Positions 41,888 to 51,000 of a stretch of DNA of 64,000 nt are shown here, in pieces. The stretch is from JAQUOA01 sp037443785. Its GTDB lineage: Bacteria; Bacteroidota; Ignavibacteria; UBA10030; UBA8401. The DNA lies in the NCBI GenBank assembly GCA_037443785.1, contig JBBINR010000012.1, positions 1-64,000 on the forward strand, written 5' to 3'. The first letter of the stretch is position 1, and every line of letters begins with the position of its first letter. A program made the position numbers and the translations under genes. The notes under the pieces are model-generated. The model did no database searches. It was not told the origin of the DNA and saw only the letters and a program-made list of their open reading frames with translations.

Positions 41888-43615
41888 TTATTTATGATCT
41901 ACGAGATGTCCATTCGAAGAAACAGCCTTCTTCGATCGCTGCGTCATTGTTGTATGTATTTTTTTGGATTGCAATGACGACTGAGTGTCATTCCCTCCTA
42001 AATTAAATTTGGATAATATATCTTGAAGTTTTTCTGTTAATCGATTCAAATCCTCGGCCGTCCTGGCAATCTGCTGTGTCCCGGCGGCACTCTCCTGCGT
42101 CACCGTGCTTATCGATTCCACATTCTTGCTAATCTGTTCCGATGCACTGGACTGCTGCTCACTTGCCGCTGCAATTTGTGTCACTTTATCCGTTACCAGT
42201 TCACTGATGCCGATGATCTCTTGCAGCGATGCTCCGGCTTGGTCTGCCAACGAAATCCCTTCTCCTACTTTCTTCGTTCCTTCATCCATTGAGACAACCG
42301 CTTCTTTGGTATCGGTCTGAATTTGTTTGATCATCGAGGCTATTTCTTTCGTCGCTTTTGTTGTACGTTCCGCAAGCTTTCTCACTTCGTCGGCAACAAC
42401 CGCAAATCCTCTGCCTTGTTCACCGGCTCGGGCTGCTTCGATCGCAGCATTCAAGGCAAGAAGGTTCGTTTGATCGGCAATATCATCGATCACGCTGATA
42501 ATTTCTCCGATTTGATCGCTCGACTTTCCTAATGCTTTTACTGTCTCTGCAGACCGATTTACCACCGAAGAAATTTCTTTCATCCCTTCCACGGTTTTTC
42601 TTACAACATCCCCGCCAATTTCGGCTGTTCCTTTTGCCTTTTTTGCCGTTGTTGCCGTATCAATTGCATTCCTGGAATTTTCCAAAATTGTTTTTGTCAT
42701 TTCTTCAACAGCACCGGCAACTTCTGTAGCCTGCGATGATTGTTCTTGTGACCCGGCGGCAAGTTCTTCGGTCGACGAACTGATCTGCGTACTTGCACTG
42801 GCCACGGCAGCTGAGGCTTCGGACACTTGTATCAGTGTGTCTTTTATGGAAGACACAAATTTGTCGAATGATCGCTGAAGATCTCCGATCTCATCCTTGC
42901 GTTCACTATTGAATTGCGAGTTGAGATCTGCATTCTCAATATTTGACACGACTTCCTTTACCGGCCGGCTGATAATTCGAGCGATGAAGATGCTGAGGCC
43001 CAAACCGACAAATAATCCCAAAGCAAGAGTCATTATATTTATCTTCGACGTTGACGCGTACATATCATCAAATTCCTTATCCGACAACTCGGCATCTCTC
43101 TCTTCCATTGCCACAAATTTATCAAGCGCCCCCTGTACTACTTTGCGAGATTTATCGGCCTGCCCAAACCATTCCTGAAGAGCCTCTTTGTCTCGATTTG
43201 CACGCGCTAAATCTTGTATTTTGTTCAAATCGGCATCATACATTTTTCGAGCGTCATCGAATTGGGCATAAAGGTCCCGGTCTTCTTGGTCGGTCAGTGT
43301 TTTTGAAAGTTCCTCTGCAAATCGCGTAACATCACTGTTTCGTTGTTTCACTTTCGTAAGGGTCGCCTCAATGTCTGTTGGGTCATTATATATTATCGCT
43401 TCCAGAGTGTTTGATCGCATCCGTTGAAAGTTTGACGAAAGCTGACCTACCTTGGCAAGCGGCAGAGTCTTATTGAGATAGAGATTGTCTTCGTTGTTTC
43501 TCATTTCTGCCGCATTGTTGATCCCTTCATAACCAATGATCGCAGCGATGAATATCATTAATCCAAAACTGATATAAAGTTTTGTTCCTATTTTTAGATC
43601 ATAAAACCATTTCAT
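41888..43615 (-). CDS. Chemoreceptor with four-helix-bundle periplasmic sensor
   Basis: The 575-residue methyl-accepting protein has TM1 (~10-30), a helical periplasmic domain of about 160 residues of 4HB_MCP type (LYLNKTLPLAKVGQLSSNFQRMRSNTLEAI in parts), TM2 (~193-213), HAMP, and the conserved signalling domain nearly identical in its tip to the two neighbouring receptors. An AAAGGAGG Shine-Dalgarno precedes the ATG. The tail ends KKAVSSNGHLVDHK. Its upstream gap (43616-43751) shows no promoter I can defend. Confidence 0.93.
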   Translation of the reverse strand: MKWFYDLKIGTKLYISFGLMIFIAAIIGYEGINNAAEMRNNEDNLYLNKTLPLAKVGQLSSNFQRMRSNTLEAIIYNDPTDIEATLTKVKQRNSDVTRFAEELSKTLTDQEDRDLYAQFDDARKMYDADLNKIQDLARANRDKEALQEWFGQADKSRKVVQGALDKFVAMEERDAELSDKEFDDMYASTSKINIMTLALGLFVGLGLSIFIARIISRPVKEVVSNIENADLNSQFNSERKDEIGDLQRSFDKFVSSIKDTLIQVSEASAAVASASTQISSSTEELAAGSQEQSSQATEVAGAVEEMTKTILENSRNAIDTATTAKKAKGTAEIGGDVVRKTVEGMKEISSVVNRSAETVKALGKSSDQIGEIISVIDDIADQTNLLALNAAIEAARAGEQGRGFAVVADEVRKLAERTTKATKEIASMIKQIQTDTKEAVVSMDEGTKKVGEGISLADQAGASLQEIIGISELVTDKVTQIAAASEQQSSASEQISKNVESISTVTQESAAGTQQIARTAEDLNRLTEKLQDILSKFNLGGNDTQSSLQSKKIHTTMTQRSKKAVSSNGHLVDHK

Positions 43616-43751
43616 GATGTACCTCCTTTATAACCAAAATCAATAAAATATGGTGAACGTGATTCTTTCAATTTGATAAAAATTAATTCTGTTATTACCC
43701 GGATAAGAATATTTTTTGTGGCTCCTTCGATCAATTGACCGATCCTAAAAC

Positions 43752-44246
43752 TTATGCGACCTTTTTTAATTCCTCATGCTCTTCCGTTGTTAATACCCGT
43801 TCAAGGTCCAAAAGGATGAGCAATCGATTATCCAATTTTCCGATCGCAGTAATATATTCCGCTTTTATTCCCGCAATAATCGGCGGCGGCGGTTCGGTAA
43901 CACTTTTTTGAATACGAAGAACTTCGCTGACGGCATCAACGACAAAACCAAGAACTTTTCCGCTCAATTCAACAACGATGATTCTTGTATTTTTGTCTTT
44001 TCCCTTCCTGGCCATCCCAAAACGACGGCGGAGATCAATAATGGGAATTACTTTTCCTCGCAAATTAATTACTCCATCCACATATTCCGGAGTGTTGGGA
44101 ACCCGAGTTACTTCAACCATCCGATTGATTTCTTGCACTTTGAGAATATCAACACCGAATTCTTCTTCCCCGATATTAAAACTGACCAATTGAAGAAGCT
44201 CATCTCCAGCTGATTGTTTACTGCTAACTTCTTTGGTGTCATTCAT
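43752..44246 (-). CDS. cheW: Chemotaxis coupling protein CheW
   Basis: CheW couples receptors to CheA. ATG 44246 with AAGGAG upstream gives 164 residues; an in-frame ATG 6 codons earlier lacks an SD. The CheW fold is seen in LVSFNIGEEEFGVDILKVQEI, VPNTPEYVDGVINLRGKVIPIIDLRRRF (in parts) and GFVVDAVSEVLRI. The only CheW in the window is placed next to the receptors, not in the che operon. It lies 31 bases after a small unknown gene. Confidence 0.95.
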   Translation of the reverse strand: MNDTKEVSSKQSAGDELLQLVSFNIGEEEFGVDILKVQEINRMVEVTRVPNTPEYVDGVINLRGKVIPIIDLRRRFGMARKGKDKNTRIIVVELSGKVLGFVVDAVSEVLRIQKSVTEPPPPIIAGIKAEYITAIGKLDNRLLILLDLERVLTTEEHEELKKVA

Positions 44247-44277
44247 GATCGTACTCCTTTTCATTGAATAGATTTAT

Positions 44278-44505
44278 TTACTCACAATCTTTAAATGCTT
44301 CTGCAATGACTGCCATTGTTGTACCACACGTTTTCTGACGATGCGTAAAAAGGAGATACCCTCCTTTTTTCATATCTGTTTTATTTCTACTGCTGAATTG
44401 GTATCCGTTTAACCGAATGCTACGATCATTAAGAAATTCATCTTTCGTTGACCATACTTTGTTGCATAACGGGCATTGTTTAAACTTAGGGTACTTAGGG
44501 TACAT
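44278..44505 (-). CDS. Small conserved protein with CPLC site
   Basis: The 75-residue product contains CPLCNKVWSTKDEFLNDRSIRLNGYQ near the start and GGYLLFTHRQKTCGTTMAV later. The pattern C-x2-C...W-x-T-x-DEFL-x-D...GYQ...FxH...CGTT resembles a small conserved family of unknown function that I have seen in other bacteria; a zinc site with three Cys and one His is likely. There is no clear Shine-Dalgarno. It is just upstream of cheW and likely co-transcribed. No function can be named. Confidence 0.65.
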   Translation of the reverse strand: MYPKYPKFKQCPLCNKVWSTKDEFLNDRSIRLNGYQFSSRNKTDMKKGGYLLFTHRQKTCGTTMAVIAEAFKDCE

Positions 44506-44557
44506 AGACTATGGATTGATTCTAAGCTTCATCTAACACTATTACTCAACAGACTTA

Positions 44558-44573
44558 AACAATACCTATGCCA
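44558..44573 (-). promoter_or_regulatory. Weak sigma54-like promoter before the CPLC gene/cheW
   Basis: TGGCAT-N5-TTGTT on the minus strand; the -24 box is good and the -12 GC is replaced by GT. The 18-base palindrome lies about 110 bases upstream, within reach of an enhancer-type activator. Confidence 0.35.
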
Positions 44574-44681
44574 ACTTCTGGGAAGGCAGAGACGTGGAAT
44601 TTTTTAAAATTAGATAAGCTGGAAGGGCTTTGAAGTAGATTAAAAAAAGGAATGTAAATAATCTTGGTGAAATGTTTCCAG

Positions 44682-44699
44682 TTGGTTAATATTAACCAA
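44682..44699. promoter_or_regulatory. 18-base perfect palindrome, candidate operator
   Basis: TTGGTTAATATTAACCAA is a perfect inverted repeat with no loop, the form of a dimeric regulator site. It lies in the only gene-free stretch longer than 300 bases. The binding protein is unknown; no second copy was noticed in the other intergenic regions I read. Confidence 0.45.
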
Positions 44700-44851
44700 A
44701 CATATCTTCAGACGATTTCACATTTGAAAGCGAACAGCAAATGAGCCAAAAACTGAATTGCAAAATGATTAAAAACGTTAATTCATAATCAACAGAAAAT
44801 AAAAAAGAGAATTATATTTCGGCCAAGGCATCGGCCCACACTACTTCAATG

Positions 44852-47608
44852 TCAGTAAATTGTATCATGTACCATTTTTAGAAATTGATCGGCTTTAAAT
44901 GGTTTTTGTAGGGCTTTCAGATGTTCTTCCGAAAGCAATGAAGTAATTAATTCATCGGTGACAAACCCGCTGCAGAAAAAAATATTGAATTTCTCTTTTA
45001 CCTTTTTCATTTCAAGATATGCCTGACCGCCATCCAGCAATGGCATCACCAGATCCATAACTACCAGGTTGACCTCCGAATTTTTTTCTTTGAAAATTTC
45101 GACTGCCTCTCTGCCATTCTTTGCTATAACAACACGGTAGCCGGCTTCTTCAAGAAGCTCCTGTGCGAGTTCACGCATGGCATCTTCATCATCAACGAGC
45201 AATATTAACTCATTGTTCTTCGCAAGATAATTCACTTGCTCTTCTTTCTTTAGGTGTGCACTATTCGATTCAACAGCCGGTAGAAATACATTGAACGTTG
45301 TGCCGTTTCCGGGTTCTCCTTCAACGGTCACTGCCCCGCGGTGAGTCTTGATAGAATTATAGACAATCGCCAAACCAAGGCCGGTTCCCTTCTGTGTCCC
45401 ATTCTTTTTTGTCGTAAAAAATGGGTCAAAAATTCTATCGCGAATGTTTTCGGGAATTCCGCACCCGTTATCTTGAATTGAAATCAAAATGGCATGGCTC
45501 GGAGCGGATGTACTGAACCAATGCAAGCTGGAATCTTTCACTTCGTAATTGGCTGCCGTAATCTTTAATACTCCCTGTACATGCTCTTCATTTCTTTCAA
45601 TAATGGCATCACGGGCATTCATACTTAGATTCAACAGCATCTGGAATAATCCGCTTTTATCGCCGGTGACTTTCCAAAGGTCGGGAGCGACCGAAACTTC
45701 AATGGAAATTTTTTTCATGAATGTATCGACGCAAATTCCAACAACTTCCTGAATAACTTCCGACACATCCACAATCATTGTTTCAGATTTCCGTTGCCTT
45801 GCAAACGATAATAGCTTTGTCGCCAGCTGGGTTCCACGTTCTGCCGAAAGATTAATGGTATCAGCGTATTTTTTGACCTTGACGGGATTGTCGTAATACT
45901 TCTGCAGCTGCTGACTAAATCCGGAAATATTATTCAGGATATTGTTGAAATCATGAGCAATACCGCTTGCCAGCGTACCGATACTTTCTAATTTTTGCGA
46001 TTGTAGCAACTGCCGCTCCACTTCTTTTCGGTGGGAAATATCTACAATGAATCCAATGATCTCTAACAGCTGGCCTTTCGAATTGAACTTTCCCATCGCA
46101 TTGATCACGCCGGTAAAAATTGTACCATCCTTTTTTTTCATTTCAACTTCTACCTGTTCCAATTTTCTGTCTCGGATTAATTGCGTAATGATCGTGTTTC
46201 TGTCATTAAGATTCACGTACCATTCTTTTACATTTGTCGCGTACATATCGTCCGGAGTTGAAAACCCGAAAATTCGAGCGCACGTGTTGTTGACCATCAC
46301 AAATGATCCATCAGGCCTTGTAATAAAATCACCGGTCAAATCTTCTTCAAAGAATCGTTGGTAGTAGTCCGCCTTTTTCTTCAAATTTTCATATTCTTTT
46401 TCCTCTTCGGTAACGTCACGTTGGATACCGAAACAGCCCGTCACTCGATTGTCATTGTCATATAATGCCACAAGACTGCCTTCGGCGATCATTTCAGTAT
46501 TATCGGACCGCTGCATTCGAAGATTATACTTCACTTTCCCTTCCTCTACCAGCCGTAAAAAATAAAATTTTGTTTTCGATTCATCAAGGCTGATCAGGTC
46601 GGTAAATTTTTTCCCTTTGATTAATTCACCTGTCGGCAGAAATTGGTGTGAAAACGCTTCGTTGATTTTATCGATTGTAAGGCTGTTGATGAATTCAAGC
46701 AATGAAGGATCATCTTTTGTAATTTCATTGACATGTGCCGCCTTTTGATTCACAAGAATAAAGCACCCGTCAAGAGATTCTGAAAAAAATGTATTCAGCA
46801 TTTCCTGAGACTTTATCACCCGTTCTTCCATCGTCTTTCGTTCATCAATATCGATGCACGATCCTAAATATCCGACAAATTCTCCATTCGTAAGATAGTT
46901 TGGGACACCAATTTCAACGACCCACCGGTATGCTCCGGTATGGTGTCGAAGACGATATTCCATCTCATATTTTTCACGGCGATCGAATCGCTGGGAAAAG
47001 GCTTGCTGTACACGGTCTTTATCCTCGGGATAAATATATTCTGTCCATCGACCGTTCATTAAGTCTTCTAACGCTACTCCAGTAAAGTCCAGCCATCCCT
47101 TATTGAAATACACGAAACATTTTTCTGCATCAGATTTCCATATAAGCACGGGAGAATTATCGGCGAGCCGGCGGAATCGTTCTTCACTTTCGCGTAATGC
47201 CATGATTGCTGCAAGTCGATCATGATGTTCTTTGGCTTGCTCCAACGCGTGTTGGATTGATGACGGTAATCTTCCAAGTTTATCTTTAAGAAGATAATCA
47301 CTGCACCCAGATTTGATCATATTAACCGCAGCATCTTCACCAATCATTCCCGATACAATAATGAACGGTGTTTCGGGACTGACAGATTTGAGTATTGACA
47401 GCGCCAAGCCACCATCAAACTGCGGTAAATTAAAATCTGAAAGTACAATGTCGGGCGGTTGTTGTACCAATTGCTCACGATAATCTTTCTCATTATCTAC
47501 AACGGAAATCGTGAAATCGATTCCACCTTTTTTTAATTCATATCGTAAGATTTCCGCATCATCCGGATTGTCTTCAACAAGCAGAATATGGATAAGTGAT
47601 TTCGTCAT
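44852..47608 (-). CDS. Hybrid histidine kinase: receiver-PAS-PAS-PAS-kinase-receiver
   Basis: The 918-residue product is soluble. It has an N-terminal receiver (~1-125; acceptor in IVLSDFNLPQFDGG), PAS at ~145-265 (LADNSPVLIWKSDAEKCFVYFN), a second PAS-like module to ~400, a third at ~410-530, and a HisKA domain of the IAHDFNNIL type at about residue 550. HATPase_c follows, with DNGCGIPENIRDRIFDPFFTTK and GTGLGLAI, and then a C-terminal receiver (~795-918; acceptor in VVMDLVMPLLDGG). The FNN motif after the histidine is typical of hybrid kinases with attached receivers. It overlaps nothing but follows the Rcp1-like receiver by 8 bases, so it is in the same operon. Confidence 0.93.
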   Translation of the reverse strand: MTKSLIHILLVEDNPDDAEILRYELKKGGIDFTISVVDNEKDYREQLVQQPPDIVLSDFNLPQFDGGLALSILKSVSPETPFIIVSGMIGEDAAVNMIKSGCSDYLLKDKLGRLPSSIQHALEQAKEHHDRLAAIMALRESEERFRRLADNSPVLIWKSDAEKCFVYFNKGWLDFTGVALEDLMNGRWTEYIYPEDKDRVQQAFSQRFDRREKYEMEYRLRHHTGAYRWVVEIGVPNYLTNGEFVGYLGSCIDIDERKTMEERVIKSQEMLNTFFSESLDGCFILVNQKAAHVNEITKDDPSLLEFINSLTIDKINEAFSHQFLPTGELIKGKKFTDLISLDESKTKFYFLRLVEEGKVKYNLRMQRSDNTEMIAEGSLVALYDNDNRVTGCFGIQRDVTEEEKEYENLKKKADYYQRFFEEDLTGDFITRPDGSFVMVNNTCARIFGFSTPDDMYATNVKEWYVNLNDRNTIITQLIRDRKLEQVEVEMKKKDGTIFTGVINAMGKFNSKGQLLEIIGFIVDISHRKEVERQLLQSQKLESIGTLASGIAHDFNNILNNISGFSQQLQKYYDNPVKVKKYADTINLSAERGTQLATKLLSFARQRKSETMIVDVSEVIQEVVGICVDTFMKKISIEVSVAPDLWKVTGDKSGLFQMLLNLSMNARDAIIERNEEHVQGVLKITAANYEVKDSSLHWFSTSAPSHAILISIQDNGCGIPENIRDRIFDPFFTTKKNGTQKGTGLGLAIVYNSIKTHRGAVTVEGEPGNGTTFNVFLPAVESNSAHLKKEEQVNYLAKNNELILLVDDEDAMRELAQELLEEAGYRVVIAKNGREAVEIFKEKNSEVNLVVMDLVMPLLDGGQAYLEMKKVKEKFNIFFCSGFVTDELITSLLSEEHLKALQKPFKADQFLKMVHDTIY

Positions 47609-47616
47609 GCAACGTG

Positions 47617-48060
47617 TTACCTTAAAAATCTATTTACAGAAACCCAGAACAATGCAGTTTGGGAAATTATGTGTTGGTACTGCTCAAAGCGGACCGGCTT
47701 TACAATATAAGCGTTCGCTCCGTAATTATAGGCTGAGACGATATCTTGTTCTTGGTTTGATGAACTAAACACAACGATCGGTATGATCTTCAAAACAGGA
47801 TGAGATTTTACCGTTCTAATGAATTCGAGTCCGTTCACTTTCGGTACTTTTAGATCGACGAGAATCAATTTTGGGAAATCGATAATCTGTTGAATTTTTG
47901 ATTCTCCATCGACAAACAAATAATCCAGCGCTTCAACGCCGTCAACGGCGGTAAAGATTTTTGAATCCGGGCAGCATCCGCGTAAGGCCCGTAATGTTAA
48001 TTCAAGATCATTCGGATCATCTTCTAGAATAACGATATCTACTGTTGTATGGGTATTCAT
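47617..48060 (-). CDS. Rcp1-like single-domain response regulator
   Basis: The 147-residue product is a receiver of the Rcp1 type, which pairs with phytochrome-like and multi-PAS kinases. It shows VILEDDPNDLELTLRAL, the acceptor in LILVDLKVPKVNGLEFI, VVFSSSNQEQDI and AYIVKPV. It lies between two large PAS kinases, with its start 7 bases before the end of the 2272-residue kinase, so it likely takes phosphate from one of them. It has no output domain. Confidence 0.92.
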   Translation of the reverse strand: MNTHTTVDIVILEDDPNDLELTLRALRGCCPDSKIFTAVDGVEALDYLFVDGESKIQQIIDFPKLILVDLKVPKVNGLEFIRTVKSHPVLKIIPIVVFSSSNQEQDIVSAYNYGANAYIVKPVRFEQYQHIISQTALFWVSVNRFLR

Positions 48061-48066
48061 AGGCCG

Positions 48067-51000
48067 TTAATTGATTTGCATGTGTTGTTTAGGTAAAGTA
48101 AAAGTAAATATTGCCCCGTTGCCAACTTCGCCGTACGCTTGGATGGAGCCTCCATGACGCTGAATAATCCGATGAACAATTGCCAGACCGACCCCGGTTC
48201 CTTCATACTCCTGTTGAGCGTGCAAACGTTGAAACACTCCAAAAATTTTATCAGCATATCTCATATCAAAACCGGCCCCGTTATCTTTGATGTAATATGA
48301 TGTATCATGGTCAGATTCTACTCCGCCGATTTCAATCTCGGCAATCTCACGATGTTTAGTAAATTTAAATGCGTTTCCGATAAGATTGGTAAGAACTTGT
48401 CTAATCAGCGAAGGATCGCCGAATGCTTTCGGAAGAGGCCGAATAGTTACAGTAATGTGTCGATTCACTTCGGAATTTTTCAAATCATTAACGATTGATG
48501 TTGAGAATGCTTCGATAGCAAAAAGTATTTTTTTGATTTCTGCTCTATTCATTCGTGAAAATTCCAAGAGATCGTCTATTAATCGCCCCATGCGCGACGT
48601 GTTGGTTCGAATCATGGAGAGCTGGCGTTTCCCGTCCATACTAAGCCGTTCAAGTTCTTCATCGAGCAGTATTTTTGAGAATGAATCAATGGCACGCAAA
48701 GGCGCACGAAGATCGTGGGAAACTGAATAAGCAAATGATTCTAATTGCTTGTTTGCTTCTTGTAATTGCCGTGTTCGTTCTTCCACTTTCAATTCAAGAT
48801 TTTCATTAAGCTCTCGAATTTGTTCGTGAATTTTTTTGATATCAGTAATATCGGCATGGGTGCCGATAATTCGTAACGGTGTCCCGTCATCAGTTCGTTC
48901 CATAACCATGGCGCGGTCGAGAATCCATTTGTATGTTCCATCTTTGCACAGCATTCTATATTCAATGGAGTACTTATGTTTTTTCGAATTTTGATGTGCT
49001 TGAAATTCTGTTTTGAGTATTGAAAGATCATGAGGATGAACTAACCTATCCCATTCCTCAAAAGTATCCGTCACCTCATTTTCTGAATATCCAAGCATTT
49101 CTTTCCAACGGCGCGACCGGTAGATCCTGTCTGTTCCTTTATTCCACTCCCACACTCCATCTCCCGCTCCTTCGAGTGCATATCGCCAGCGTTGTTCACT
49201 TTCATACAATGCATCTTCTGCCTTTTTTCGCATGACGATATCCCACGCAAGGCTGGCTAATTGATACAAAATGTCGACGTCCTGATCGTTATAGTCGATT
49301 TTTTTATTTCCCACTCCAAGAATGGCAACAACTTTATTATTGCGCAATATTGGAACGGTTACCTCTCGCAAAATCTCTGCATGACCCTCAGGTAATTCTC
49401 TTTTATTGATCAGATGTTCATAGTCGTTATGAATCACGGGCTGTTTCGTGTAAATACACTCCGACCATGCGCCGGCATTATCAATTGAATAATGCTCTTC
49501 ACCGTTCGTGATATGGCACATCGTATCTTTGGTTTTCGTTGACCAGGCCTGCAGTTCCACAATATTTTTTTCGATATCAATAAAATGAAAAAATCCGATC
49601 GAGCTGTGCGTCAGCATTTCGGCATCATCGACTGTCCGTTGAAGCAGGTCTTTCATCGTATGATTTTTTGAATATTCACCGAGCCGATACCGCGTCAATG
49701 AAATTTCTTCGGATAATTTCCGATCAGAAATATCTCGGGCGACTCCAATAATAACTTTTCGGCCGAAATAGAAACCGGCCGTTAAACTGATTTCACTGGG
49801 AAAAATATTCCCATCACGCCGCCTGCCGAAATATTCAAATATCTGAGGATCCCCGTTGAATGCTTTATTCAGTTTCTCGGAAATATCAGGAGAATTGCTC
49901 AGGACCGACGATGAAAAATCTTCAAGAGTTTTCCCGATGAAATGGCTCCGATCATACCCATACATTAATTCTACGGCATGATTGATATCAATAAAGATTC
50001 CATTTTCATCTTGAATATAAATTGCTTCATTGATACTATTAATAAGTTTCCGGTACGTTTCCTCCGAGAATTTTAACAATTGCTCCGCTTCCAACCTTTT
50101 GGTGACATCAATTGCAAAATTCAACGTGGCAGGTCTCCCTTCCCACATGATCCGAACAGAATTTACTTCTGCCCAATACGTTGACGAATTAGCTAAAACA
50201 ATTTTATAAGTTCGCAAATCGGTATGAATACGTCCTGTCACTAACAATGCGTATCTTCGTTTAATTTCGCTGCGGTGCTCGGAAGGCATAAAATCTAACA
50301 CCTGCCGGCCGATAATTTGCTCGTTCGGTAATTCCAATTTTAATTCGGTCATCTTGTTGGCAAATTTTAGTATGCCATCCTGTACGACAAAAATTGACTC
50401 AGTTCCATTTTCTACCAAGAGTCGATATTGCTCTTCACTGTTCTGAAGTTTTTGTTCAGCTTCTTTCCGCTGACTAATGTCACGCGAAATTCCAAGGATG
50501 CCAATCGGTTTGTTGTTATCGTACAATACTCTCGCCGTTACTTCCACCCAAATCGTCGAACCATCTTTCCGGTTTTGTTCAATTTGGAAAACCTCAGGTT
50601 CTGATTGTTCATTTCCCCGCAGAACATATTGAATTTTTTCGATGAATTGTTGAATCGTGGGTAATGACGCCTCGGTAACATGATATTCAATCGGAATATG
50701 GAGTAATTCAAACGGCGTAAATCCCCGCATTTGTTCAATTGACGGGCTAATGTAGTTGAACGTCCCGTCAAAATTCATTATCCAGATAACGTCCGAACTG
50801 TTTTCGGCAAGCAGGCGGTACCTTTTTTCGCTTTCGCGCAATGATCGCTCTGCCTCTTTTTGCGATGTAATGTTGCTGATAAAAACCAAAAACACATCTT
50901 GATGCTCAAGATAAACCGTGCTTATTAAAACATCGATGTATTTTCCATCACTGCACCGATGTTTTATTTCATCTTTATCATACCCATAGATTCGAGCTTG

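Larger units (their letters stand above)
44506..44851. other. 346-base intergenic region with an 18-base palindrome and weak sigma54-like site
   Basis: No gene is supported here. The stretch is AT-rich and holds a perfect 18-base palindrome at 44682-44699 (TTGGTTAATATTAACCAA), and on the minus strand TGGCATAGGTATTGTT at 44558-44573, a sigma54-like -24 with an imperfect -12 about 55 bases before the small CPLC gene. It separates the signalling block from the cheW/receptor group, so a promoter is expected. Confidence 0.5.

Noticed and set aside
43616..43751. Sigma28 promoter before the four-helix-bundle receptor
   Set aside because: The nearest match to GCCGATAA (CCGGGTAA) has three mismatches and no TAAA box at the right distance.
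44820..44851. GGCC-containing hairpin after the hybrid kinase as terminator
   Set aside because: The pairing is four bases and the repeat is partly direct, so no stable stem can be defended.
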